Source of the DNA: Diogma glabrata
Taxonomy: Eukaryota; Arthropoda; Insecta; Diptera; Cylindrotomidae
DNA: 64,000 nucleotides
NCBI GenBank assembly: GCA_963693315.1
Contig: OY856186.1
Location: forward strand, 230,926,532 to 230,990,531
Direction of reading: 5' to 3'
Shown here: positions 24,263 to 39,977 of the stretch, piece by piece
How positions within the stretch are numbered: the first letter of the stretch is position 1
How the letters are laid out: every line of letters starts with the position of its first letter
The notes under the pieces: generated by a model
Told to the model about the DNA's origin: nothing
Databases searched by the model: none
Seen by the model: only the letters and a program-made list of their open reading frames with translations
Program-made: the position numbers and the translations under genes

Positions 24263-25860
24263 TTTAAATTCTACAAATCTTCCGGCGCGAGTATATATTT
24301 AATTCGCTATTGAATTCTTTAATCATTACTATTAAAAACATTGATCAAAGCAAACTATGCGCATAAACCGATATTTAAACAAAAAACCAATTAAAATAAT
24401 TATCACCAATGAAAAAATAATACACGACAATTTGAAAAAGCAAATCGTAGTGTATTTGCACAAACTTCAACGTTAAAAACAAAGTTTTTAATACAAATAC
24501 GGCACCATCTGTTGGCTAACCCAAATTTATGAGGCGTATATCACACTATCAAATATATTGGTCAATAAAAGAAATATGACATTAAATGGAGAGTGCAAAC
24601 GTTGTAAAATAAACTTCGCTATCTAGTTTTTCATCCAGTTTTGATGACAATTTTTTTTGCCTCTGATCGTTATATTTTAATTAGCAATACAAATAAGAGC
24701 ATTTTTAAATTTGCTATTGATTTTTGTAAATTAACATTGAAGATCAATGAAAAATTTAAAAAAATAAATAAATAAATTTAAATTATTGTTTTCTATAATT
24801 TTTACTCTTATTTTTATTCAAACATTATAAAAACCAATACAATAAATTTTTTACAGGTTTCGATACTTTTTAACTCTTCTATAATTAATATATAACCTCC
24901 ACAATAGTTATTTAAGTATTAAGGGCAGTAAGAGTGTTTTACCCATTGAGGATATATGTTTTGAGATCGAGACGAAGTCGGGATATCCAATATATCCGAA
25001 ATCGGTAATACTCTTAATGCCCAAAATGCTAATTACATTTTTTGCACGATTAATAAAAATTCAATTAAAATTATTTAAATAATAAAATTCATTCACAAAA
25101 TTCAAGTTTGAATGTTTTAAAGAAAATTTCTTAAAATGTCATTTCAAAATAGTAAGCTTTGCGTTTCATCATAATTCAATAGGTTTTTTTGTTGCAAAAC
25201 TTAATTCTATCGAATATATTTTCAAAATAAATTGTTTTTAAATCTTTTAATTGCAATATTTTTAAATGAATGTTATTTAAATTTGAAGCTAGTGAATCGA
25301 CGTTTACAATTATTTAACTAATAATCGTTTTTATTCACACCCTGAGGTCTCCCTTACTGGTAAGTAATTAATGACCGGCTGCATGATCGGTAAGTAATTA
25401 CTTACCGAGCAGTGATTTGTAAACGAAACTTACTATGTTTATTTACGAATCAGAAAACATGCAAAATCGCCTAATCGTGCAATAAATTAACAATAATCTT
25501 TGGTAACGTATTTGACTTAGCATAATATGCTTTTCGTTTATTATCAAATAAAATAAAACTTTCTTTACTAAAACATATTTGATAGTCTAATAATGGCCTT
25601 ATACGAAGTTGAAGTTTACTATCAATTGAATAAATTGATTTACGCTGCCATCTGAAAGTTGGCATATGAACCATCCATATTTAACATTTAATTTGTAATT
25701 TAAAAAAATTAAGGCATTTAATCAAGATAATAACTATCCTATCTCTCAAGCTGGACTATCATACACACATTGTACAAAATTTCATTAAGATTGGTTACGT
25801 TGTTGCGGAGTTCATCGCGGACAAACATCGTGACACGTGATTTTTATATATATAAGATAT
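24263..25860. other. AT-rich intergenic DNA with two small foldbacks
   Basis: Foldback 1 at about 24925-25020 (AAGGGCAGTAAGAGTGTTTTACC mirrored by GGTAATACTCTTAATGCCC) has the core GAGATCGAGACGAAGTCGGG. Foldback 2 at about 25345-25405 (GGTAAGTAATTAATG.../GGTAAGTAATTACTTACC). No genes recognised. Confidence 0.45.

Positions 25861-29427
<3,567 letters not shown>

Positions 29428-29497
<70 letters not shown>
29428..29497. repeat. (TA)n microsatellite, about 70 bp
   Basis: TA run between foldback elements B and C. Confidence 0.95.
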
Positions 29498-31049
<1,552 letters not shown>

Positions 31050-31610
31050 AACTATACAATGTTTTGCAAACAAAGGGAGTTTAAAACTTCTATGTGAGCT
31101 AGTTTTTTATTTATTATTACGTTGAAATTTTGAAGTTCTTCGCAGAGTTCTATAGCATCGATATCGCTATCGGATGAGCAAAAATCCGTCAAAAACCATT
31201 CTAGATCCTTACAACGTTTTAGAATGTAAACCTTTTCGTGGTTTTTTAATTCAAATATATTATATAAAAATCAAAATGTTTCATTGTGCTCCTGCATTTG
31301 AATAAATCTTTCTTCTAGCGAGTTAATAGTAACGTCAATAACAAAATAAAAGAAATTTACTTTGACATTTTGTTGAGGGACTAGCATAACGTCGTCTTGT
31401 GATTCAAATTTAAAATGTTTTGCTTTACGACGAATTCTAATTTGACTTGAAAGCGGGAAATTTGGTTCAATTTCTAAGAGATCAGCCATCATTTTTGCTT
31501 CATTAATTACATCTTTTAAATTCTCATCCGATCGGTAGTTCTTTAAAAAAGTGGAAATATGTTTATGCTAAACAATACATTCGCTTATATTAGGTTTTCT
31601 CCGTTCAATG
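31050..31610 (-). pseudogene. hAT transposase relic (ZMYM1/DUF4371 type), C-terminal part
   Basis: Minus-strand peptides include NEAKMMADLLEIEPNF, IRIRRKAKHFKFESQ, NVKVNFFYFVIDV and SLEERFIQMQEHNETF, followed after a stop by further matching residues. This order (RIRRKK...FE...VNFF...D...SLEERF) is the C-terminal half of the ZMYM1-like hAT transposases. Internal stops show it is dead. The N-terminal half lies at 34245-35530 on the same strand, so the two were probably one gene before insertions in between. Confidence 0.7.
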
Positions 31611-31657
31611 TATACACTTTCGTATGTACATTGACACTGATCTCTTTGATAAAATTG

Positions 31658-31950
31658 TATTACCGTCTTTGTTTCTTATTGGTGGTTTCTGGCCACAAAT
31701 AAAAAATCCAAGCTATAGATCAAAATATAATTTTTTATTTAAATATTTCGGTCCTTATTTGGGACCCTCCTCAGTAAATAGTCTATGTTTAAACTTATTA
31801 TCCTTATTATAAGTTTAAACATAGACTATTTACTGAGGAGGGTCCCAAAGTAAGGACCGAAATATTTAAATAAAAAATTATATTTTGATCTATAGCTTGG
31901 ATTTTTTATTTGTGGCCAGAAACCACCAATAAGAAACAAAGACGGTAATA
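31658..31950. mobile_element. Perfect palindromic MITE (about 145-bp arms)
   Basis: TTACCGTCTTTGTTTCTTAT from 31660 is mirrored by ATAAGAAACAAAGACGGTAA ending at 31948. The arms are almost exact and meet near 31804 (TTATTATCCTTATTATAA). The flank is TA on each side. It lies within the hAT relic. An 18-bp direct repeat AATACATTCGCTTATATT at 31574 and 31947 brackets the region. Confidence 0.8.
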
Positions 31951-32059
31951 CATTCGCTTATATTGAAGTTTGGACTTTGTATCATTTTCGAAACGATATT
32001 AATTTGGGAGAGGGTATCGTGCCATATAACTAGACTGCAATAGTTATTTACATATCGAG

Positions 32060-32160
32060 GGCTAAGTAGAAGATAACGCTAGCGGTTCATATTGAAGCCC
32101 GACGCGAAGCGAGGGTTTTTATTGAACCAACGGCGTCATCTTCCTTTCAGCCTGAGCGTA
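32060..32160. repeat. Small foldback with GC-rich core
   Basis: GGCTAAGTAGAAGATAACGC and GGCGTCATCTTCCTTTCAGC are imperfect inverted arms around TTGAAGCCCGACGCGAAGCG. The same style of foldback occurs at 32362-32498 and 55400-55545. Confidence 0.5.
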
Positions 32161-32361
32161 TGTACAACGTTTTACGCACAACTGCACAACTTTATTGCAG
32201 TATAAATCAATTTTTGAATTTTTTAAACTCGCTAGACATTTTGAAAATTATGCTAAACATGCCACGATTTTCTCTATAAACTTCATACAATAATTTATTT
32301 GTTTGTTCTAATTTTATGAATATTTTACGGGTGATTATTTTACGGGTGGTAAAGTAGAAAT

Positions 32362-32490
32362 AGTAGATTGTTCTACAAGTAAAGAAAAGTGATATTTTTC
32401 CACCGAGTGAAATGTTTAATTTACGAGCGTAGCGAGTAAATTAATTTTAAACGAGGTGGAAAAATCACTTTTCTTTCGAGTTGAACATGC
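32362..32490. repeat. Foldback next to the Crypton-like element
   Basis: AGTAAAGAAAAGTGATATTT with TTCCACC (32377-32403) is mirrored by GGTGGAAAAATCACTTTTCT (32454-32473), around the core CGAGCGTAGCGAG (32424-32436). A related GGAAAATAAACACTTTTCTT lies just inside the far end of the element at 34036. Confidence 0.6.
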
Positions 32491-34101
32491 TATTTTTTCG
32501 TGTACCAGAATAAAATTTAAAAAAGAAAAATGAAATAATTTCTAAAATTGTATGTATATAAAAATTAATGCATTCATGTTTATCAGAGTTGCCTTTGAAC
32601 TTTTTTGTTCTAACTTTTCATTCGAAAATTTATAAACGATTTGAACGTCTCAATATTTTTTTGATAAGCGGATAAATAATAAATTCTGTGAAACAAATTT
32701 CAAAAATGGATCCTAGTGTTATGAAAGAAGCAGAGGAGGCTATTTCGAATTTACTTCCATCGAAATCTAAATCGAAGTACGAGAAAAGCTATAAGTTTTT
32801 CAACGATTGGAGAATGAAAAAAAATATTAAAGAATTAGATGAAATCGTTATGTTGGCATATTTTCACGAGAAGGTATTTCTATATATTAATTGTATATAA
32901 TATATAGATATAAACAATGATGTTATATAAATAGAATATATCGGAATATATATTTTTATGATTACAGTCGAAAACTTTGAAGGCGTCAACAATGTGGTCG
33001 AATTATTCCATGTTAAAATGTATGATACAACTAAACGAAAATTTAGATATATCTACATTCAAAAAAGTGATTGCGTTTCTTAAGCGCCAAAATGATACTT
33101 ATACGCCAAAAAAGTCGAAAGTTTTGACATTCGATAACGTATCTTGTTTTTTGACTTCAGCTCCTGATCGAGAATTTTTATTTATGAAAGTTGTTTTGAT
33201 TTTCGGGTTAAATGGAGCTTGTAGAGGAGATGAATTGCGATTGCTCACGCTGAATGATGTGGAAGATACTGGATCTGTTATAGTTATAACACTCAATGAC
33301 ACAAAAAACAAAAAAAAAAGAGTTTTCACAATTACAAATGATGAAACTCCAGTTAACGGAGTTGAGCTTTACAGAAAATATCGTAATATGCGGCCAGCAA
33401 CGACAAGTCATAATCGTGTGTTTGTGTGCTATAGAAATAATAAATGTACTGTGCAGCCGGTCGGCATCAATACATTTTATAGCATTCCCCGAAATATTGC
33501 AATGTTTTTGAAGTTGTCAGAGCCTGAAAAGTACACAGGTCATTGCATTCGAAGAACATCCGCTACACTTTTAGCTAATAGCGGCGCGGATGAACAGTCA
33601 TTGAAGAGACATGGAGGATGGAGCTCAAGTAAGGTAGCTGAAGGATATGTAGAAGAAAGTATCGAAACCAAAATCCAAGCATCTCGGAAGGTTTTTAATG
33701 TAAACCCCAAACCATCAACTATAACTTCTTCGTCATTAGGTACTGCAAAATCAATATCAAGCGTTATACCAAGTAATTCAGCACCAATATCAAGTGGTAC
33801 AGTGAGTGCGACAAATGTGACCTCTGCAGACTTTCAGTTATGTTCAGTTTCTGGAATATCATTCAGTAATTTAGAAAATTGTACCTTTAACTTTTATACT
33901 AATTCTAAAGAATAAATAACGTGTTATCCTGGTCTTAAACAGAATATAAATTATATATGTTTTATTATATTTCTTTGTAAATTAAATAATGACAATCGCG
34001 TTGCTAAGAATAAAAGTGTTGCTAACTGGAAAATAAACACTTTTCTTTACTGTTTTGAGTCAAAGAATAGTAGGCATTTCCACATGGTACACGAAAAAAT
34101 A
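32491..34101 (+). mobile_element. Crypton-like element (tyrosine recombinase) bounded by a 17-bp inverted repeat
   Basis: TATTTTTTCGTGTACCA (32491-32507) and its exact complement TGGTACACGAAAAAATA (34085-34101) bracket a two-exon tyrosine-recombinase gene. Cryptons normally have no terminal inverted repeats, so either the bounds differ or this belongs to a variant. It sits inside the hAT relic, between its C- and N-terminal parts. Confidence 0.6.
32706..33915 (+). CDS. Crypton-type tyrosine recombinase, two exons
   Basis: Exon 1 is 32706-32873, starting at MDPSVMKEAEEAI (context AAAATGG). A 94-bp intron (AAG|GTATTT ... ATTACAG) is followed by exon 2, 32968-33915, phase 0, for about 371 residues. 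The N terminus is a small helical SAM-like region (SKSKYEKSYKFFNDWR). The catalytic half shows the tyrosine-recombinase signature: Arg in GACRGDELRLL, HxxR in GHCIRRTSATLLANSG, the His/Trp position in KRHGGWSSSKVAEG, and the nucleophile Tyr in EGYVEESI. The C terminus is Ser/Thr-rich. The frame is intact, unlike most elements here. Animal Cryptons encode one such protein, which cuts and rejoins DNA through the Tyr without RNase H chemistry. A domesticated gene is the alternative. Confidence 0.8.
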
Positions 34102-34244
34102 TATTAATATTTCATATAGCAACGGGATTTTATTTTACGGATGTAAAGTTCAACTTTAAGCCACGATAACTAGTGTGTAAAATGTGTTTTACGATTCGTT
34201 TGTGCGTAAAGAAATTTAAAGCACGAAACTTGTTTTGATAAACC

Positions 34245-35530
34245 TTTTGCTGTAGATTGTGTTAAAGCGTCACGTGTTTTATCTAAATGAATTTCCACTA
34301 AAGCATCATAAACCTCTCCAATTTGAAATCTAAGAGCTTGCCCAACGAGTTTCGCAAACAGCCTTTATATTAATCTTTTTTATATGCTTCTTAAGAACAT
34401 CCCAACGGCTGACCGATTTGGAACAAAATACGTATAACTCTTGAATTAAGCTAAACAAATTAACAGTTTCTCCGGAAGATGACGCAGCATCATTTATAAC
34501 AAGATTTAAAGAATGAGCTGCACATGGTATGAAAGTTGCTCTAGTATTAAGCAGCTTTATTCGATTTGGAACTCCAGAATTTTTTCCTTTCATGTTCGAT
34601 TCGTTATCATATCCTTGTCCTCTCACGTTAGCCAATAGTATCTGACTTTCAGTGAGCTCATTTAATAATATTTGAGTTAATCCTTCGCCAGTTGTATCAG
34701 TTGCTGGCATAAATCCAAAGAAATGTTCACGAATTTCCATTTTTTCCCCATTTTGTTACAAATCTTATTATAACTGACATTTGCTCTACATGACTATTAT
34801 CGGGTGCACAATCAAGTATAATGGAATAGTATTTACATTTCTTCACTAAAGCTACGATATGGTTTTTGATATTTTTTGCTATGAGGGATATAAATTCATT
34901 TTGAATCAAATGACTAAAATGGTGAAGAGAAAATTGCTTATATCTAAAATTATTTATATGTACTTCAGTAGTTTTATCAAATTTTGCCCATAATTCCATT
35001 AGTTTTAAAAAGTTGCCGTTATTTCGATTATATAAAGCTTTGCTGGTTCCACGAAGAGCAAGATTTTGAGAACCAAGAAATTGTAATACTGATAGTATTC
35101 GATTTCAAATTTCCTGCCACTTACGCTTCTCAATTTTTAAAATGTTTTGGTGCACTTTATCAATAGTGATTTCGTTTTTTAGTCTGGAATCTAATTCTAT
35201 CCAGCATTTCACGCTTTCAAAGTGATTGGGACTGTAGTGATCTTAAATACTTACCCTTGTATGTTTAAACTCTATAATAAAATTAAGTACTTACCATCGT
35301 ACATTGTTACTTACTCAAATAAAAATACTTAAATTTGCAGAATTAAGTTTTTTTATTTGAGTAAGTAACAATGTACGATGGTAAGTACTTAAACTTATTA
35401 TAGAGTTTAAACATATAAGGGTAAGTATTTAAGATCACTACAGGACTCACTTCATGTCGTTTTAAATCACGGGGCATATGAACCCAATCCGAAGTTCCAC
35501 ACACACACCCCAGTTTGTTTTAGTTTTTGA
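34245..35530 (-). pseudogene. hAT transposase relic (ZMYM1/DUF4371 type), N-terminal and central part
   Basis: Minus-strand peptides in order are FLGSQNLALRGTS, NNGNFLKLMELWAKFD, KKCKYYSIILDCAPDNSHVE, QMSVIIRFV, REHFFGFMPATDTTGEGL, ANVRGQGYDNESNMKGKNSG, PCAAHSLNLVINDAA and AVCETRWASS. These are the DUF4371 and catalytic-domain motifs of ZMYM1-like hAT transposases, with the catalytic Asp in LDCAPD and in GQGYDN. A frameshift lies in the T/C run near 34740, and stops occur at the C-terminal side. Upstream the frame is interrupted by the MITE at 35232-35443 and resumes beyond it to about 35530. Confidence 0.78.
35232..35443. mobile_element. Palindromic MITE with GA duplication, inserted in the hAT relic
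   Basis: CTGTAGTGATCTTAAATACT from 35232 is mirrored by AGTATTTAAGATCACTACAG ending at 35443. The arms are about 100 bp each. The flanks are GA (35230-35231) and GA (35444-35445). Removing the element and one GA leaves the hAT frame open across the site, independent support for these bounds. The ends resemble MITE B (CTGTAG). Confidence 0.8.
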
Positions 35531-36427
35531 AAATAACATACAAGCAAAACAAAAACTGTATCTTTTGAAATAGAATATAGTAACCAACGTCTAGAATATT
35601 TTTCAGCATTAGATAAAGTGCGACTAATAATATGAAGCGGAAAAATGACGGCTATTGTCGTCGATGGAAAAATTTTCGTCCTAGCGTCTTACTCTGTTTT
35701 TGAGCTTCTCTCTGCCTGCGTTCTTTCTCTTTTTTATTTTCTCAACCAGATTTTGTATTTTTTAAGATTTGTGACATATTTAGGTAACTTATTTTTGTGT
35801 AAATCAAAGTTGTCTTGACCTAATAAAGGTGAATAAATTACAAAAACTTTCAATTCTTATAAATAAAAAGAATACAAAAACTTTTTAACTTTAAATGTTG
35901 ATTGTTGATAATGTAAATAAATAGTTAACTTACCTTAGTTGCTATATGTCCTATAATATGCTCTATATTAGTAGTTTTATATTTACCAGAAACGAACTAC
36001 ATAATTAATATTCTTACAGGCTGATTCTGAGTTAAGAGGTCTTAGCTATGATTATTTTTGTTATGACAATTTTATTAAGAGGAATATCTTAATTGCGATT
36101 CTGTGAACGTTGTCATAAAAAACCTCATAATAACTTTACAAATATATTTTGGAGATCTTTCAAACGGCTATTTTTATAAACAAAATTATTATAAAATGTC
36201 ATATGTTCTTTTTAAATAATTTAAATACAATTAAAATACCGTATAAATTATTATTAAGAATTATGGTATATTATATAATAATTTTTTATAAAAATCAAGT
36301 TTATGTTTTAGAAAATTTTTTAAGGTATTAATAATTTTTGTTTGTGAAAATATTCAACCGCCATTTTATTGAATATCAATCTTAAAATCCAAAATATATT
36401 TTATTTTATAATAATTTATATACAATT

Positions 36428-36500
36428 TGTTATATATTTAAATATATTCAGCTGAATGGATAGGTTTATACATTTTATGTTAATAATGACACCTGACATG
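36428..36500 (+). repeat. 5' LTR, first part (to the RTE insertion)
   Basis: TGTTATATATTTAAATATAT with CTGAATGGAT, matching the start of the 3' LTR at 47849. Interrupted after AATGACACCTGACAT by the RTE element. Confidence 0.88.
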
Positions 36501-39500
36501 GTAGGGGCGGCTTGAAGCGGGCGTCTGTCTTGGATCAAGCGGCTCGCTATATAAACGTGTCAAAAGGTTGTTTCTGGTAACCTTAAGATGCAGAACGGAC
36601 CCATTCACGACAATTTGGGTTGGGCCTAAGGTTAACACCCTAACCCCGGAAAAAAAATTATTTGTTAAATTTGGAAATCAGAAAAGAAAAACAGACCCGG
36701 ACAAAAACAACAGAATTTTACCTGGACGTGAAAAAGGACCAGACTACCGAATCGGAACGTGGAACGTGCGCAGCCTGAGCGCTCCTGATGCTCTTATAAG
36801 TCTAGAAACAGAGGCTGAGAGGTATGGGATGGATATCATAGCTCTGCAAGAAATTAGACAGCCAATAATCGGAAAACAAGATTTGGATAGTCACTCTCTA
36901 TACTGTAGTGGTCATCCTTCTCGAAGAGAATTTGGAACTGGCTTTCTTGTTGGTGCACGCATACAAGAAGCCGTGATGAAATTCATCCCGGTCAGTGAGA
37001 GGATTTGCTACCTACGTGTTCGTGGTACATATAACAATATCTCTCTTATTGCCGTGCATGCACCTACTGAAGCTAAGACCGTCGACGAGAAGGATAATTT
37101 CTACATAGCACTGGAAGAGGTTATGAAACAAACACCAACACGCGACTTCACTATGGTTCTTGGTGACTTTAATGGGCAGGTTGGAAGAGATATCTCTTAT
37201 GGAAATGTGGTGGGCCCCAACAGTCTGCATTTGAATTCGAATGATAATGGTGAGAGAATGACTGAGTTTGCATTATCAAATAATTTGAGAATTGCCAGTA
37301 CTTTCTTTCCGCACCGATCGATTCATAAGCAGACATGGGTCTCACCGAATGGAAACACTCGAAATCAAATTGATCACGTGCTAGTTACAGCACGTTTCTT
37401 TTCGAGTGTTCTGGATGTGCGATCCTTTAGAGGTGCATACATTGGAAGTGACCACTTTCTTGTATGTGCTAAAATAAGGTTCCACTTCCCAAACCCAAGC
37501 ATTCCGAAATTCAATCAACGGAAACGATTTAACATCTCATCACTAAAGAATGCAGAACCAGAAGAGAGATATCAAAACCATATTGCCGAAACATTGGAGA
37601 AATCAGAAACCATTAATGGAGACGTCGATAAGTCATGGTATTTGCTCAAAGATGCTGTTTTAAGCGCTGCTGAGGGAATACTTGGACGACCACAAAACCA
37701 CTCCCAGAAGCCATGGATGGATCAAGCATGTCTTGACGCTATTCAATACAAAAGAGATTGCTATCTGAAATGTCTGCAAGGACGCAACACCAGGTCCACG
37801 AAGGAGAACTATAAACTGGCAAGACAAGCCGTTACAAAGTTATGTAGACGAACGAAGAGAGAATGGTGGAAGAGAAAGTGTGAGGAGATTGAAAGCTTCA
37901 ATAAGGAACATCAATCGCGTAACTTCTTTCAACAGGTTAAAACCTTAAAGAAGGGCCCTCAAACTAGATCGACTGCTATTCAAAACGAAGATGGGGAGCT
38001 ACAAGTAGACCTTAAAAATATTTTAGATACTTGGGCCGCTTATTTTGAGAATCTTCTCAACTTAAGTGACCAGAAACAAGTCGGGCGACGAGCAAAGCTT
38101 ATTCGTGCGTCAAAGGTACATGTAGACGAACCCACCAAAGAGGAATTCGATGCGGCGCTGTCAAAATTAAAATGCAATAAAGCACCTGGTATCGACGATA
38201 TAACATCCGAAATGATTGTACATGGTGGTGAAACTCTATCCTTAAGATTGTTTGAACTTGTTCAAATGATCTGGAGGACTGAAACCATGCCACAGGACTG
38301 GAACACAGCTATGCTGATACCAATCCATAAAAAAGGTAATCGCCTACAATGTGCAAACTACAGAGGAATCGCTCTACTCTGCACAGCATATAAGATCTTT
38401 TCTTACATTTTGCTATCCAAAATCAATCCTTTTGCTGAACAACTGTTTGGAGAATATCAGTGTGGCTTCCGGCGGGGCCGAGGTACCACCGATGCACTTT
38501 TCTCGATAAGGATGATTTTGGAAAAGTGCCGAGAGTTCAACATACCAGTGCACCAACTCTTCATTGATTTCAGGCAGGCCTACGACTCTCTCGAACGAGA
38601 GACTCTATGGTCTGCTCTGGTGTCAATGGGAATTCCTGGTAAACTGGTATCACTATGCAAAATGACAGTACAGAACTCTCAATGCTGTGTACGAGTAGAG
38701 AACGAAATATCAAGGTTTTTTAAAGTCGACTCCGGGTTAAGACAAGGTGATGCTATCTCTCCTATACTTTTTAATTTAGCCTTGGAATATGTGTGCCGTC
38801 AAAAGAAACTACCGACTAACAACAATATCTTGTCAATAAACTCAGTACAGATGATTGCATACGCTGATGATGTTGTCATCCTCGGCCGAAGTGAAGCTGT
38901 TATGAGTGAGACTTTTAAGTCGCTTGAGAGTGGAGCTAGAAATATTGGTCTTCAAATTAACTACAATAAAACCAAACATATGAATGTTTCAAGAGAGTCT
39001 GAGAAGAAAGATTTGATGTGCGGCGATGAACGAATTGAGGGAGTTGAATCTTTTAAATATTTGGGATCAATGCTTGACTCAAACAACAGCATACTTACAG
39101 ATATAAAAGCTCGAATCGCTGCAGGTAATCGAACTTTCTACTCAATCAAACCTCTCCTTGGATCTCCGTATGTATCAACTAACACCAAGCTCAAGTTATA
39201 CAAGACATTGATTAGACCGGTTGTGATGTATGGATCACAAACGTGGACCCTTACACAGAATGACGAATCGCATTTATCTGTATTTGAGCGTAAGATATTA
39301 CGCTACATTTTTGGTCCACTTAAGACAGACGATGGAGAGTATAGAACCCGATATAACTTTGAGATCAGAGACCTTCTTGAGGGTCCTGATATAATAGGTT
39401 GTATCCGTTCTAATAGGATTGCTTGGTTTGGGCATGTTCTACGAGCCGATTCACAGTCTGGAATGATTAGAAAAATGTACGTTAGTACCCCAGGGAGTGG

Positions 39501-39675
39501 GCGACCGCGAGGTAGACCACGACTACAATGGGAGACTGACGTAATAAACGACCTTAAAAAAATCGGCTGCCATGGTAATTATGTCGCTGTTGCGAATGAC
39601 CGTGGTGAATATTCAAAGCTGATTAGCCTGGCAACGCTCCTACATGGAGCATGAACGCCGTTTAAAAAAAAAAAA
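36501..39675 (+). mobile_element. RTE-type non-LTR retrotransposon inserted in the 5' LTR
   Basis: Flanked by a 15-bp duplication AATGACACCTGACAT (36486-36500 and 39676-39690). It starts GGTAGGGGCGGCTTGAAGCG, has a short 5' leader of about 70 bp, one long frame and a short 3' tail ending in an A run (39664-39677). Its base composition is visibly less AT-rich than its surroundings. The insertion is younger than the gypsy element it interrupts. Confidence 0.9.
36568..39654 (+). CDS. RTE endonuclease-reverse transcriptase, uninterrupted frame
   Basis: About 1,028 residues with no stop. The endonuclease of the APE type is at the N terminus: GTWNVRSLSA (about 68-77), LQEIRQP (about 98), GDFNGQVGRD (about 198) and GSDHFLVCA (about 293). 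Reverse transcriptase follows: NYRGIALLCTAYKIFS, FRRGRGTTDA, FIDFRQAYDS, SGLRQGDAISPILFN and IAYADDVVIL with the YADD catalytic pair. The tail contains WTLTQNDE and SGRPRGRPRLQWETD. This order is that of RTE-clade elements. No ATG lies in frame before residue 88 (YGMDII), which would remove the first endonuclease motif. The frame opens at a TTG, so initiation is non-standard or upstream sequence is missing. Confidence 0.88.
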   Translation: MFLVTLRCRTDPFTTIWVGPKVNTLTPEKKLFVKFGNQKRKTDPDKNNRILPGREKGPDYRIGTWNVRSLSAPDALISLETEAERYGMDIIALQEIRQPIIGKQDLDSHSLYCSGHPSRREFGTGFLVGARIQEAVMKFIPVSERICYLRVRGTYNNISLIAVHAPTEAKTVDEKDNFYIALEEVMKQTPTRDFTMVLGDFNGQVGRDISYGNVVGPNSLHLNSNDNGERMTEFALSNNLRIASTFFPHRSIHKQTWVSPNGNTRNQIDHVLVTARFFSSVLDVRSFRGAYIGSDHFLVCAKIRFHFPNPSIPKFNQRKRFNISSLKNAEPEERYQNHIAETLEKSETINGDVDKSWYLLKDAVLSAAEGILGRPQNHSQKPWMDQACLDAIQYKRDCYLKCLQGRNTRSTKENYKLARQAVTKLCRRTKREWWKRKCEEIESFNKEHQSRNFFQQVKTLKKGPQTRSTAIQNEDGELQVDLKNILDTWAAYFENLLNLSDQKQVGRRAKLIRASKVHVDEPTKEEFDAALSKLKCNKAPGIDDITSEMIVHGGETLSLRLFELVQMIWRTETMPQDWNTAMLIPIHKKGNRLQCANYRGIALLCTAYKIFSYILLSKINPFAEQLFGEYQCGFRRGRGTTDALFSIRMILEKCREFNIPVHQLFIDFRQAYDSLERETLWSALVSMGIPGKLVSLCKMTVQNSQCCVRVENEISRFFKVDSGLRQGDAISPILFNLALEYVCRQKKLPTNNNILSINSVQMIAYADDVVILGRSEAVMSETFKSLESGARNIGLQINYNKTKHMNVSRESEKKDLMCGDERIEGVESFKYLGSMLDSNNSILTDIKARIAAGNRTFYSIKPLLGSPYVSTNTKLKLYKTLIRPVVMYGSQTWTLTQNDESHLSVFERKILRYIFGPLKTDDGEYRTRYNFEIRDLLEGPDIIGCIRSNRIAWFGHVLRADSQSGMIRKMYVSTPGSGRPRGRPRLQWETDVINDLKKIGCHGNYVAVANDRGEYSKLISLATLLHGA

Positions 39676-39690
39676 AATGACACCTGACAT

Positions 39691-39818
39691 TCTTAAGATG
39701 GCAGCTCGATATAGTGCTTTGTTATATTTTAATCGATGTTAAACTTGGAAATTAAATAAACGATTATAACAAAACAACCCACTTAAAGTTTTATTGTGAT
39801 TTAACCAGAATCACTACA
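39691..39818 (+). repeat. 5' LTR, second part, followed by the primer-binding site
   Basis: TCTTAAGATGGCAGCTCGAT through CAGAATCACTACA, nearly identical to 47921-48048. TGGTGTCAGGTG at 39819-39830 is the likely primer-binding site, because gypsy elements use a tRNA 3' end that pairs with TGG... immediately after the LTR. Confidence 0.85.
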
Positions 39819-39977
39819 TGGTGTCAGGTGTTTTATTCATTAAACTAAGTTGATATAGTTATTCCATTAAATTGCCAAAGTAAGATTGTATCGTTCAACA
39901 CGAGGCTAACGCAAAATTTGTAGGTTATAATTTATTTTGTTTTGTGAAAATCCTAAATATAAGTTAATGTTAATAAA

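Noticed and set aside
24096..24302. 68-codon frame similar to a minus-strand 64-codon frame at 45815-46009
   Set aside because: Similarity comes from the shared dispersed repeat. Other copies have stops and frameshifts in that frame.
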